DNA of 64,000 bases from positions 124,001 through 188,000 of the forward strand of contig NZ_JBNAGH010000002.1 of NCBI RefSeq assembly GCF_049801095.1. Direction: 5' to 3'. The position numbers were made by a program, and so were the translations under genes. Shown piece by piece: positions 9,034 to 16,770 of this stretch. Origin of the DNA: Dinoroseobacter sp049801095. GTDB lineage: Bacteria > Pseudomonadota > Alphaproteobacteria > Rhodobacterales > Rhodobacteraceae. Position 1 is the first letter of the stretch. Each line of letters begins with the position of its first letter. Under the pieces are notes generated by a model. That model saw only the letters and a list, made by a program, of their open reading frames with translations, did not search any database and was not told the DNA's origin.

Positions 9034-9600
9034 TCAGACCTGCATGATCTCCGCTTGCTTGGTCTCCAGGGCGTCATCGACTTTCTTGATCTCGGTATCG
9101 GTCAAGGCCTGAACCTCGTCGGACCAGATCTTGTGGTCGTCCTCGCTCATCCCGTCGGCTTTGAATTTCTTGAGCTGATCCATCCCGTCCCGGCGGACAT
9201 TGCGGATCGAGATCCGGGCATTCTCGGCGTATTGCGCGGCCACCTTGGTCAACTCGCGACGACGCTCTTCGTTGAGCTCCGGAATCGGCAGCATGATGAT
9301 CGTGCCATTGAGCTGCGGGTTGATGCCCAGCCCGCTCTCGCGGATGGCCTTCTCGACCTTGCCGACAAGACCCTTGTCCCAGACATTCACCGTCACCATG
9401 CGCGGTTCGGGCACGTTCACGGTGCCGACCTGGTTGATCGGGGTCTTCTGGCCATAGGCATCCACCATCACCGGCTCCAGCATGGAGGCCGAGGCCCGCC
9501 CGGTGCGCAGGGAAGCGAATTCCGTGCGCAGGCTGCCAATGGCGCCGTCCATCCGGCGGGCCAGATCGTCAATATCAAGGTCGAAGTCTTCGTCGGACAT
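9034..9600 (-). CDS. frr: Frr, ribosome recycling factor
   Basis: 188 residues from the ATG at 9600 (MSDEDFDLDIDDLARRMDGA), close to the universal ~185. It splits the post-termination ribosome with EF-G. Seen: LRTGRASASMLEPVMVDAYG, then the long-helix residues NEERRRELTKVAAQYAENA and VRRDGMDQLKKFKADGMSEDD. The N terminus is more acidic than in E. coli, as is common in alphaproteobacteria. An upstream in-frame stretch lacks a good initiation site and would make the protein longer than the family. pyrH is 119 bases upstream. Confidence 0.95.
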   Translation of the reverse strand: MSDEDFDLDIDDLARRMDGAIGSLRTEFASLRTGRASASMLEPVMVDAYGQKTPINQVGTVNVPEPRMVTVNVWDKGLVGKVEKAIRESGLGINPQLNGTIIMLPIPELNEERRRELTKVAAQYAENARISIRNVRRDGMDQLKKFKADGMSEDDHKIWSDEVQALTDTEIKKVDDALETKQAEIMQV

Positions 9601-9719
9601 GTAAGTCTCTTGGTTCGTGTCGCTGTCATCTGCCAAGGGCTTTGTATACCCGGCGACGCGCAGATGTATAGCAACCAATCATGACAAGTGTTGCGGTGTC
9701 GCTAACAGATGGGCCGATT

Positions 9720-10454
9720 TCAGCCGGCATTGACCACCGTATAGGTGCCCTCGCCCGCCAGAATACCTCGGAACCCGCCGGGCTCATCAAGGGAAAACAC
9801 GATGATCGGCAGCTTGTTGTCCCGCGCCAGGGCAATCGCGGAGGCATCCATCACGCCCAGATGCTGGGCAAGGCAATCGTCATAGCTGATCTGGTCAAAC
9901 CGCACCGCATCCGCGTGTTTGACAGGGTCCTTGTTATAGACGCCATCCACCTTGGTGCCCTTGAAGATGGCCTCACAGGACATCTCGTTGGCGCGCAAGG
10001 TCGCGGCCGTGTCGGTGGTGAAATAGGGGTTGCCGGTCCCGGCCGCGAAGATGCAGACGCGCGCCTTCTCCAAGTGGCGGACCGCACGGCGGCGGATATA
10101 GGGCTCACAGACCTGATCCATGGGGATCGCGCTGATCACCCGCGTATGGATGCCCAGCCCCTCGAGCGCGGCCTGCATGCCAAGCGCGTTCATGACCGTG
10201 GCGAGCATGCCCATATAGTCCGCGGTCGTCCGCTCCATCCCCTGGGCGCTGCCCTGAAGGCCGCGGAAGATGTTGCCGCCGCCGATCACCATGCAGATCT
10301 CGACGCCCAGATCATGGACCGACTTCACCTCTTGCGCGATGCGCTCGACCGTCGGCGGATGCAACCCGAACCCCTGAGGCCCCATCAGCGCCTCCCCCGA
10401 GATCTTGAGCATAACGCGCTTGTATTTCGTCGCGTTTGGGGCGGCATCGTCCAT
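9720..10454 (-). CDS. pyrH: PyrH, uridylate kinase
   Basis: 244 residues. UMP kinase of the amino-acid kinase fold, making UDP for pyrimidine nucleotides and UDP-sugars. Seen: YKRVMLKISGEALMG at the N terminus (P-loop-like), VCMVIGGGNIFRG-type glycine loop, and the C-terminal VFSLDEPGGFRGILAGEGTYT. The ATG at 10454 precedes the kinase motif by about twelve residues; the open frame continues 138 codons further, but that part is low-complexity and overlaps the divergent miaA. It is the first gene of the leftward envelope block, 119 bases before frr. Confidence 0.95.
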   Translation of the reverse strand: MDDAAPNATKYKRVMLKISGEALMGPQGFGLHPPTVERIAQEVKSVHDLGVEICMVIGGGNIFRGLQGSAQGMERTTADYMGMLATVMNALGMQAALEGLGIHTRVISAIPMDQVCEPYIRRRAVRHLEKARVCIFAAGTGNPYFTTDTAATLRANEMSCEAIFKGTKVDGVYNKDPVKHADAVRFDQISYDDCLAQHLGVMDASAIALARDNKLPIIVFSLDEPGGFRGILAGEGTYTVVNAG

Positions 10455-10570
10455 GGGGTGACCTCTGTCTTGTCTCCGGAGCGGAATTGCGCGCAAAATG
10501 ATCCTATTCCGCGCCGGGATCAACGGCGAAACCGCCGCGCCCCGCGTGATTGCCCAAACCCGGTTCCCAG

Positions 10571-11458
10571 ATGCCGCATCTCGATCTCTCGCAGCTCTCC
10601 GCAGAGCAGCCCGTGCTGATCGCGGGCCCGACGGCCTCGGGCAAGTCTGCCCTCGCGCTGGAGATCGCCGCGCGGCAAGGCGGGATGATCGTGAATGCCG
10701 ATGCGTTGCAGGTCCATGACGCCTGGCGCGTGCTGAGCGCGCGCCCGGGCGCGGAGGATCTGGCCGCAGCCGAACACAAGCTCTATGGCCATGTCCCGCT
10801 TGGTGCGCCCTATTCCGTAGGTCATTGGCTGCGTGAGGTGGCGCAGTTGCAGAATCATGGCGGTGCAAGGTTGATTATTGTCGGAGGCACAGGGCTTTAC
10901 CTAACGGCTCTCACCCAAGGTTTGAGCCCGATTCCAGAGGTCCCGGCGGAGATTCGGGCACAAGCGGATGCGCTGCGCCTGGAGGATCCGGCGGCTATGG
11001 CGGCGGAATTGCGGGCGCGCGACCCGGCAACCAGCGCCCGGATCGACATGGCCAACCCGATGCGGGTGCAGCGCGCCTGGGAGGTCTTGGCGGCAACAGA
11101 CAAACCCCTGGCCACCTGGCAGGACGAGACCCCTGCGCCTGATCTGCCCCTTGCTGAGGCGGCGGCTTACGTGATCGACGCGCCCAAGGACTGGCTCACC
11201 CCGCGCATCGCGCTGCGTTTTGAGCAGATGCTCGCCGATGGCGCCCTGGACGAGGCGCGCGCCGCCCTGCCCCATTGGGACCCCACCGCGCCCTGGGCCC
11301 GCGCGATCGGTGCGCCAGAGCTGATCGCCCATCTGCGCGGCGAGATAAGCCTCGACGAGGCGCGCGAAGCGGCGATCATCGCCACACGACAATATGCCAA
11401 GCGGCAACGCACCTGGTTTCGGGCGCGCATGAAGGCCTGGACACAGCTGCCCGCATAA
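10571..11458 (+). CDS. miaA: MiaA, tRNA dimethylallyltransferase
   Basis: 295 residues. It adds dimethylallyl to A37 of tRNAs reading UNN codons. The P-loop GPTASGKS is at residues 19-26, followed by IVNADALQVHDAWRVLSARP, which replaces the usual SADSMQVY but keeps the substrate-binding Asp and Gln. Also seen: GGTGLYLTALTQG and the C-terminal IIATRQYAKRQRTWFR, characteristic of the family. The ATG at 10571 is preferred over a TTG at 10550 that adds seven residues without homology. It is divergent from pyrH, with 116 bases between the start codons. Confidence 0.93.
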   Translation: MPHLDLSQLSAEQPVLIAGPTASGKSALALEIAARQGGMIVNADALQVHDAWRVLSARPGAEDLAAAEHKLYGHVPLGAPYSVGHWLREVAQLQNHGGARLIIVGGTGLYLTALTQGLSPIPEVPAEIRAQADALRLEDPAAMAAELRARDPATSARIDMANPMRVQRAWEVLAATDKPLATWQDETPAPDLPLAEAAAYVIDAPKDWLTPRIALRFEQMLADGALDEARAALPHWDPTAPWARAIGAPELIAHLRGEISLDEAREAAIIATRQYAKRQRTWFRARMKAWTQLPA

Positions 11459-11517
11459 TCCCGCCCATGGCGCAGAGCGCTCTAGCCCTAGTCCCGCGCA
11501 ATGGTTAACCTTTTGCC

Positions 11518-12330
11518 ATGACTGCGCCTGATCTACCCGTCTCTGTCACACCCTTGGCCGCGATCCTGCAGCGCGGGCGCTGGCGGCTGAGGGATCTGCA
11601 TGCGGACCCGAATCCGGCGCTTTATGTGTTCACCAGGGGCCAGGGGCGCGTCTTTGTCGATGGCAAGACGCGGGGACTGACCGGGCCCTGCTACCTCTAT
11701 ATCCCGGCCCGCGCGACCACACGCTTTGCCTTTCCGGTACAGGTCTTCGGCACCAAGCTGAGCTTTACCCCCGAGATCGCCGAGGCGCTGCCGCAAACCG
11801 CGCTGCTCTTGCGCAACCCGACTGGCGCCGTACAGGCCGATCTCGCCTGGATGCTGGCGCGGATCGAGGCGGAAGGGCGCAGCGGAACCGAGGATGCCAG
11901 CGACGCGATCAGCGCCTGTGGCCGCCTTCTGGCCCTCGAGATCGCGCGGCTGCACCGGCAGGACGGCGCGCCGCTTTGGGCCACGAGCAAATCCGAACGG
12001 CTCGTGGCCGAGTTCATGGGGTTGATCGAGGCGGATCTGGCCGAACGCCCCTCAAACCAACCCTCGGTGGCGGGCTATGCGGAGCGCTTGGGGATCACGC
12101 CCACACATCTGACCCGGGTCTGCCAGTCTGTGGCGGGTACAGGCGCCTCGGCACTGCTTCAGGATCGGGTACTGTCCGAGGCACGCTGGCGCCTCGCGGA
12201 CACGCCCAACCCCGTGCATCAGATCGCCGACGCGCTGGGCTATGGTTCGGCGGCCTATTTCGCGCGCAGCTATGGCGCGCGCATGGGCCAGCCCCCCAGC
12301 GCGGATCGCCTCGCCCTGCGGCGCGGGTAA
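11518..12330 (+). CDS. AraC-family transcriptional regulator
   Basis: 270 residues. The N-terminal half looks like a cupin-type sensing domain (YVFTRGQGRVFVDGKTRG). The C-terminal ~100 residues carry the AraC double helix-turn-helix: VAGYAERLGITPTHLTRVCQSV, then the second-helix signature VHQIADALGYGSAAYFARSYGARMGQPP. It is followed on the same strand, 275 bases later, by the peptide-type ABC importer. A pair of direct repeats with helical spacing lies in that gap, so regulation of the importer is a reasonable inference. The ligand is not evident. The ribosome binding site is weak. Confidence 0.88.
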   Translation: MTAPDLPVSVTPLAAILQRGRWRLRDLHADPNPALYVFTRGQGRVFVDGKTRGLTGPCYLYIPARATTRFAFPVQVFGTKLSFTPEIAEALPQTALLLRNPTGAVQADLAWMLARIEAEGRSGTEDASDAISACGRLLALEIARLHRQDGAPLWATSKSERLVAEFMGLIEADLAERPSNQPSVAGYAERLGITPTHLTRVCQSVAGTGASALLQDRVLSEARWRLADTPNPVHQIADALGYGSAAYFARSYGARMGQPPSADRLALRRG

Positions 12331-12344
12331 CGCATCCCGCAAGG

Positions 12345-12357
12345 TGACCCTAGGTCA
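12345..12357. promoter_or_regulatory. inverted repeat TGACC-N3-GGTCA, possible operator
   Basis: A perfect 5-base inverted repeat with a three-base spacer (TGACC CTA GGTCA) lies 15 bases after the AraC gene stop and upstream of the ABC importer. It is short enough to arise by chance, but the position suggests a dimeric-regulator site or a small stem after the gene. The factor is unknown. Confidence 0.3.
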
Positions 12358-12390
12358 AAGCGCTTCGGATTCGCCGGGCTTGGTTCGGCC

Positions 12391-12425
12391 ATGTCGTTTT
12401 TGTGCAGTGTCAATGTCGTTTTTTT
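12391..12425 (+). promoter_or_regulatory. direct repeat ATGTCGTTTTT x2, candidate AraC-type operator
   Basis: ATGTCGTTTTT occurs at 12391-12401 and again at 12413-12425 (with a longer T run). Start-to-start spacing is 22 bases, two helical turns, which is the arrangement AraC-family dimers bind. A TTGACC hexamer at 12450-12455 could be a -35 box just downstream, though no good -10 is visible. The importer binding-protein gene starts at 12606. Operator identity is inference from spacing and from the adjacent AraC gene. Confidence 0.5.
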
Positions 12426-12605
12426 ACCCTCTAAACCCGTTTCCGGGTGTTGACCGGCTCCGGAGAATGGGGCGTCATGGCGGCACACGCAAATATCGCC
12501 CTTGGGGACCTGCCGCCCAAAGCGCTCCTGAACGGAGTGCATTCGCGCGCCCCGGGACGATGCTCGCGCCATAAAAATGATTGTGTCTCAGGGGGAACTG
12601 ACAAG

Positions 12606-14279
12606 ATGACACTCACGACAATCCACGGGAATGCCATGCACCCGGCGGTGGAGATGTATGCCGAGGACTGCCGCCAGGGCACCATGTCCCGGCGGGAGTT
12701 CCTGACCCGGGCCTCGGCTTTGGGCGCGACCTCCGCCGCGGCCTATGCCTTGATCGGTGTCACCCCAGCCGAGGCTGCCGGGCATGGCGCGACCCCGGCC
12801 ATGGGCGGCACGCTGCGCATTCAGCATCTGGTCAAGGCCATGAAGGAACCACGGACCTATGACTGGTCCGAACTGGGCAACCAGACCCGCGGCTTTCTCG
12901 AATATCTGGTGTCCTACAACGCGGACGGGACCTTCAGCCCCATGCTTCTGGAAAGCTGGGAGGTAAACGAGGACGCCACGGTCTATGTCCTGAACGTGCG
13001 CCCGAACGCGACCTGGAACAATGGCGACCCCTTCACTGCCGAGGATGTGGCTCGCAACATCGCCGGTTGGTGCGACACGAGCCTCGAGGGCAACTCCATG
13101 GCCGCGCGCTTCTCCGGGCTGATCGATGCGGAGACCGGACAGGCGCGCGACGGGGCAATCACTGTTGATGGGGATCTGACCGTCACCCTAAACCTCTCGG
13201 CGCCGGATATCACGGTGATCGCGAACATGTCGGACTACCCGGCGGCGATCACCCATGCGAGCTATGATGGTGGCAACCCGTTCGATCACGGCATCGGGAC
13301 GGGTCCGTTCCGCCCGGTGAGTTTCGAGACCAATGTCCGCGCCGTGCTGGAGCGCGCCACGGACCACACCTGGTGGGGCACCGAGGTCTATGGCGGCCCC
13401 TATCTCGATCGGGTCGAGTTCATCGACTACGGCACGGATCCGGCCACATGGTTCGCCGGGGCCGAGGCCGAAGAGGTGGATCTGACCTACGAGACAACAG
13501 GCGATTTCGTCGACCTCTTCGACGCCATTGGATGGACCGGGACCGAGGCCGTGACCGGCGCGACGGTCGTGCTGCGCCCGAACCAGGCAGCCGAGGTTGA
13601 CGGCGTGACCCCCTATGCCGATGCCGCCGTGCGCCGCGCCATGGCGCAAGCCGTGGACAACAACGTGCTGCTGGAGCTGGGCTATAACAATCTGGGCACG
13701 GTGGCCGAGAACCACCATGTCTGCCCGATCCACCCGGAATATGCCGAGATCCCGGCCCCGGTCTATGACCCGGCTAGTGCCAAGGCGGCGATGGAGGCCG
13801 CGGGGCTCGGCGATTTTGAGCATGTTCTGATCACTCCGGATGAAGAGTGGCTGTCGAGCACCGGCGCCGCCCTTACCGCGCAGTTCCGGGATGCCGGGCT
13901 GAATATCGAGCATCGCATCCAACCCGGCGCCACCTTCTGGGGCGACTGGACCAAGCATGCCTTCTCGACAACCTCCTGGAACCATCGCCCGCTCGGCGTA
14001 CAGATCCTGGCGCTGGCCTATCGCAGCGGCGAGGCCTGGAACGAAACCGCCTTCAGCAATGCTGCGTTTGACGAAGCGCTTGCCGAGGCCATGGCGATCT
14101 CGGACGCCGATGCCCGCCGCGAGAAGATGGCGGTGATCCAGCAGATCCTGCGCGATGAAGGGGTGATCATCCAGCCCTTCTGGCGGTCGCTCTACAACCA
14201 CCACCGGGGCGATGTGGTGAATGCCGAAAAGCATCCGAGCCACGAGATCCACCTCCACAAGATCGGCTTCAGCGCCTAG
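12606..14279 (+). CDS. ABC transporter substrate-binding protein, peptide/nickel (SBP family 5) type
   Basis: 557 residues from the ATG at 12606. It carries a twin-arginine signal (MSRREFLTRASALGATS, arginines at 29-30), so it is probably exported folded. The mature part shows the family 5 pattern: GGTLRIQHLVKAMKEPRTYDW, FLEYLVSYNADGTFSPMLLESWEV, and FTAEDVARNIAGW. This is the periplasmic receptor of the Dpp/Opp-like importer encoded by the next three genes. The ligand cannot be read from sequence; family members bind peptides, opines, glycosides or metal complexes. A strong stem-loop follows the stop codon before the permease gene. Confidence 0.88.
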   Translation: MTLTTIHGNAMHPAVEMYAEDCRQGTMSRREFLTRASALGATSAAAYALIGVTPAEAAGHGATPAMGGTLRIQHLVKAMKEPRTYDWSELGNQTRGFLEYLVSYNADGTFSPMLLESWEVNEDATVYVLNVRPNATWNNGDPFTAEDVARNIAGWCDTSLEGNSMAARFSGLIDAETGQARDGAITVDGDLTVTLNLSAPDITVIANMSDYPAAITHASYDGGNPFDHGIGTGPFRPVSFETNVRAVLERATDHTWWGTEVYGGPYLDRVEFIDYGTDPATWFAGAEAEEVDLTYETTGDFVDLFDAIGWTGTEAVTGATVVLRPNQAAEVDGVTPYADAAVRRAMAQAVDNNVLLELGYNNLGTVAENHHVCPIHPEYAEIPAPVYDPASAKAAMEAAGLGDFEHVLITPDEEWLSSTGAALTAQFRDAGLNIEHRIQPGATFWGDWTKHAFSTTSWNHRPLGVQILALAYRSGEAWNETAFSNAAFDEALAEAMAISDADARREKMAVIQQILRDEGVIIQPFWRSLYNHHRGDVVNAEKHPSHEIHLHKIGFSA

Positions 14280-14308
14280 GCGCAGATCCGGTTCATCCCG
14301 ACAGATCC

Positions 14309-14330
14309 GGGGCCGCCCGTGCGCGGCCCC
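14309..14330 (+). other. stem-loop after the binding-protein gene
   Basis: GGGGCCGC (14309-14316) pairs with GCGGCCCC (14323-14330) around a six-base loop: eight G-C pairs and no following T run. It lies in the 111-base gap between the binding-protein stop (14279) and the permease start (14391). Hairpins here typically protect the upstream message from 3' exonucleases and raise binding-protein levels over permease, or cause partial termination. Confidence 0.6.
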
Positions 14331-14390
14331 GATGCCCTTGAGCGGGCCCGTCCGGGGTCTTGACCACAGCACGAAAGAGAGGTCCGGCTC

Positions 14391-15482
14391 ATGCTCGCCT
14401 TCATTCTGCGCAGGACTGGCGTGGTCGCGCTCACCGCCCTCTGTGTGACCTTCATCGTCTTTGCGATGACCAATCTGCAGCCCAATCTGGAGAAGGTCGC
14501 CAAAAGCCAGGGCTCGGTCCGCATGACCGATGCGGAGGTCGAGAGCTGGCTGACCCGGAACGGCTATGACGCGCCCATGCTCATGCGCTATGGCGAATGG
14601 CTGGGGCTGGTGCCCGGCTGGACCCAGACCGATGCGGAGGGTGGTACGCGCGGGCGCTGCATCGAAGGCACGCTGCCTGCGGGTGAAGCCCCCGACCAGA
14701 CCCGCTGCGGGATCCTGCAGGGCGATTTCGGCACCTCCACCGTGTTTCGCGCCGATGTGGGCGGGGTGATCGCGGAGCGGTTGGCGCTCACGGGCAAGCT
14801 GATGTTCTGGGTGATGGTGGTCATGGTGCCTTCGGCTTTGCTGGTCGGGGTTCTGGCCGGAATGCGGGAGGGGTCGCGCACCGACCGGACCCTGTCGACC
14901 TTCTCCATCGCGACCACGGCGACGCCGGAATATGTCTCGGGCGTGGTGCTGGTGGTGCTCTTTGCCTCCTCGACCTCGGGGCTGTCGCCAATCCTCGCCG
15001 AATGGGGCTGGATCGACGGGCGCACCATGCTCAAGGGCTCCGCGTCCTCGGCAGCGGAGGATGCCACGTTGGAAAACTTCACCCTGCCGGTGATGACCAT
15101 GGCGCTTTATGGCATGGGCTATATCGCGCGGATGACCCGTGCTTCCATGGCCGAGGTGATGACCGCGCAATACATCCGCACCGCGCGGCTCAAGGGCGTG
15201 AGCTTTCGCAACATCGTGGTGAAGCACGCCCTGCGCAATGCGCTGATCGCGCCCTTTACCGTGATCATGCTGCAATTCCCCTGGCTGCTGACCGGGGTCG
15301 TAATCGTCGAAACCCTGTTCAACTACAAAGGCTTCGGCTGGACCCTGGTGCAGGCGGCCTCGAACAACGATATCGAGCTGCTCTTGTCCTGCTCGGTGGT
15401 GGCCGTGGTCGTGGTGCTGGTGACTCAGCTGATTTCCGATATCGGCTACGTCTTCCTCAACCCCCGCATTCGGATCGCGTGA
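14391..15482 (+). CDS. ABC transporter permease, DppB/OppB type
   Basis: 363 residues, about six membrane segments. The first lies at residues 5-27 and is followed by a long periplasmic loop with two cysteines (around residues 90 and 105) that could form a disulphide; typical DppB proteins are about 310-340 residues, so this loop is slightly enlarged. The permease-ATPase coupling (EAA) loop is clear: MTRASMAEVMTAQYIRTARLKG followed by HALRNALIAPF. It forms the channel with the DppC-type protein encoded 12 bases downstream. Ribosome binding site GAGAGG precedes the ATG. Confidence 0.92.
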   Translation: MLAFILRRTGVVALTALCVTFIVFAMTNLQPNLEKVAKSQGSVRMTDAEVESWLTRNGYDAPMLMRYGEWLGLVPGWTQTDAEGGTRGRCIEGTLPAGEAPDQTRCGILQGDFGTSTVFRADVGGVIAERLALTGKLMFWVMVVMVPSALLVGVLAGMREGSRTDRTLSTFSIATTATPEYVSGVVLVVLFASSTSGLSPILAEWGWIDGRTMLKGSASSAAEDATLENFTLPVMTMALYGMGYIARMTRASMAEVMTAQYIRTARLKGVSFRNIVVKHALRNALIAPFTVIMLQFPWLLTGVVIVETLFNYKGFGWTLVQAASNNDIELLLSCSVVAVVVVLVTQLISDIGYVFLNPRIRIA

Positions 15483-15494
15483 GGAGAGAAGGAT

Positions 15495-16655
15495 ATGGAC
15501 CCCATGACCACACTCGAGATCTGGACCAAGGCCTTTGTGCAATTCATGCCGGTCTGGGTCGCGCTGACCTCAACCTTCCTGCTCTCGACCGCCTATAAGC
15601 GGCGGCTCGGGCTTTACGGCAAGCTCTTTGACAGCCCGATCGGCATGGTCGGTTTCGGGATTGTCATGTTCTGGGTCTTTACCGCGCTCTTTGCGGATCT
15701 GATCGTGACTCATGACCCGCTCGACGTGGTGTCGGGGATGAAGAACAAGGCGCCGGGAACGCCCCTGCCCTCGGGCTCGGACGGGTTCAGCCACTATATC
15801 TTTGGCGGCGACAATCTCGCCCGGGACGTGTTCAGCCGCATGGTGATGGGCGCGCGCGAGGTCCTCAAGATCGCACCGGCGGCGACTCTCTTTGCCTTCA
15901 TGGTCGGGATCGTGCTCGGCTTACCCGCAGGGTATTTTGGCGGGCGGCTCGATACGGTGCTGAGCTTTGTCGCCAATCTGGTGCTGGCTTTCCCAGTGAT
16001 CCTGCTCTTTTACCTGCTGGTCACGCCGGAAATCGTCGCCACGGGCATCCCGGTCTATATGGCAGCGGTGCTGTTTCTCTTTCCGATCCTGTTTCTGCTG
16101 GTGCTCTGGCATTCGCGCTATTTCACCCAGCCGGGCAAGCGGAACCTCTATGTGGGTCTGACGGTGCTGATCGGCGGGTGGCTCTATCTCGGACTGGCCT
16201 TTGACGCGGATCCGCTGGGTCTGATCTCCATGCCGCCCAATGTGCTGATCGTCTTTGTCTCGGTGGTCTTCGTGAACTCGCCCACGGTGTTCCGGATCGT
16301 GCGAGGCATTGTTCTGGACATCCAGACCCGGGACTACGTAGCCGCCGCCCAGACCCGGGGCGAGGGTCCGTGGTACATCATGCTCTGGGAGATCCTGCCC
16401 AATGCCCGCGGCCCTCTGATTGTCGATTTCTGCCTGCGGATCGGCTATACGACGATCCTTCTGGGCACACTTGGGTTCTTTGGGTTGGGCGTGAGCCCCG
16501 AAAGTCCCGATTGGGGCTCCACGATCAATGAGGGGCGCCGCCTGCTGTCGGTCTATGCCCATCCGGCGCTGGCCCCGGCGCTCGCGCTGATGAGCCTTGT
16601 GCTGGGCCTGAACCTGCTGGCCGATGGGCTGCGCGAAGAAAGCCTGAAGGATTGA
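15495..16655 (+). CDS. ABC transporter permease, DppC/OppC type
   Basis: 386 residues, longer than the usual ~290-300 because of extra hydrophobic segments in the middle (about 165-255), giving around eight membrane segments. Seen: the DppC-like N-terminal membrane segment followed by THDPLDV, FGGDNLARDVFSRMVMGAREV, and the coupling loop DYVAAAQTRGEGPWYIMLWEILPNARGPL followed by GFFGLGVSPESPDWGSTI. It pairs with the preceding permease. The in-frame insertion between FPVILLFYLLV and PPNVLIVF is not typical of E. coli DppC. The ATG at 15495 has an AGGAGAGAAGG ribosome binding site. Confidence 0.9.
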   Translation: MDPMTTLEIWTKAFVQFMPVWVALTSTFLLSTAYKRRLGLYGKLFDSPIGMVGFGIVMFWVFTALFADLIVTHDPLDVVSGMKNKAPGTPLPSGSDGFSHYIFGGDNLARDVFSRMVMGAREVLKIAPAATLFAFMVGIVLGLPAGYFGGRLDTVLSFVANLVLAFPVILLFYLLVTPEIVATGIPVYMAAVLFLFPILFLLVLWHSRYFTQPGKRNLYVGLTVLIGGWLYLGLAFDADPLGLISMPPNVLIVFVSVVFVNSPTVFRIVRGIVLDIQTRDYVAAAQTRGEGPWYIMLWEILPNARGPLIVDFCLRIGYTTILLGTLGFFGLGVSPESPDWGSTINEGRRLLSVYAHPALAPALALMSLVLGLNLLADGLREESLKD

Positions 16656-16709
16656 GGCGGATGGGAACGCGTGCCCTTTCTGGACCGGATGCCGGGCGTG
16701 AGGCGACCC

Positions 16710-16742
16710 GCGGGGGCCAGCCCCCGCACCCCCGGAGTATTT
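16710..16742. repeat. GC-rich palindrome with GGAGTATTT tail (REP-like intergenic element)
   Basis: GCGGGGGC-CA-GCCCCCGC at 16710-16727 is a perfect inverted repeat, followed by ACCCCCGGAGTATTT (16728-16742), between the DppC-type gene and the ATPase gene. A related sequence in reverse orientation is at 26690-26712. I recall this kind of GGGGG...GGAGTATTT element as common between genes in Rhodobacterales, but I cannot check copy number here. In this operon it could also act as an internal mRNA hairpin. Confidence 0.5.
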
Positions 16743-16770
16743 CAGGAACAATGAAAGACAGGTGGAAGAG

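Noticed and set aside
13188..15542. 784-codon minus-strand open frame opposite the importer genes
   Set aside because: Translation is His/Arg/Gly-rich and overlaps clear receptor and permease genes on the other strand.
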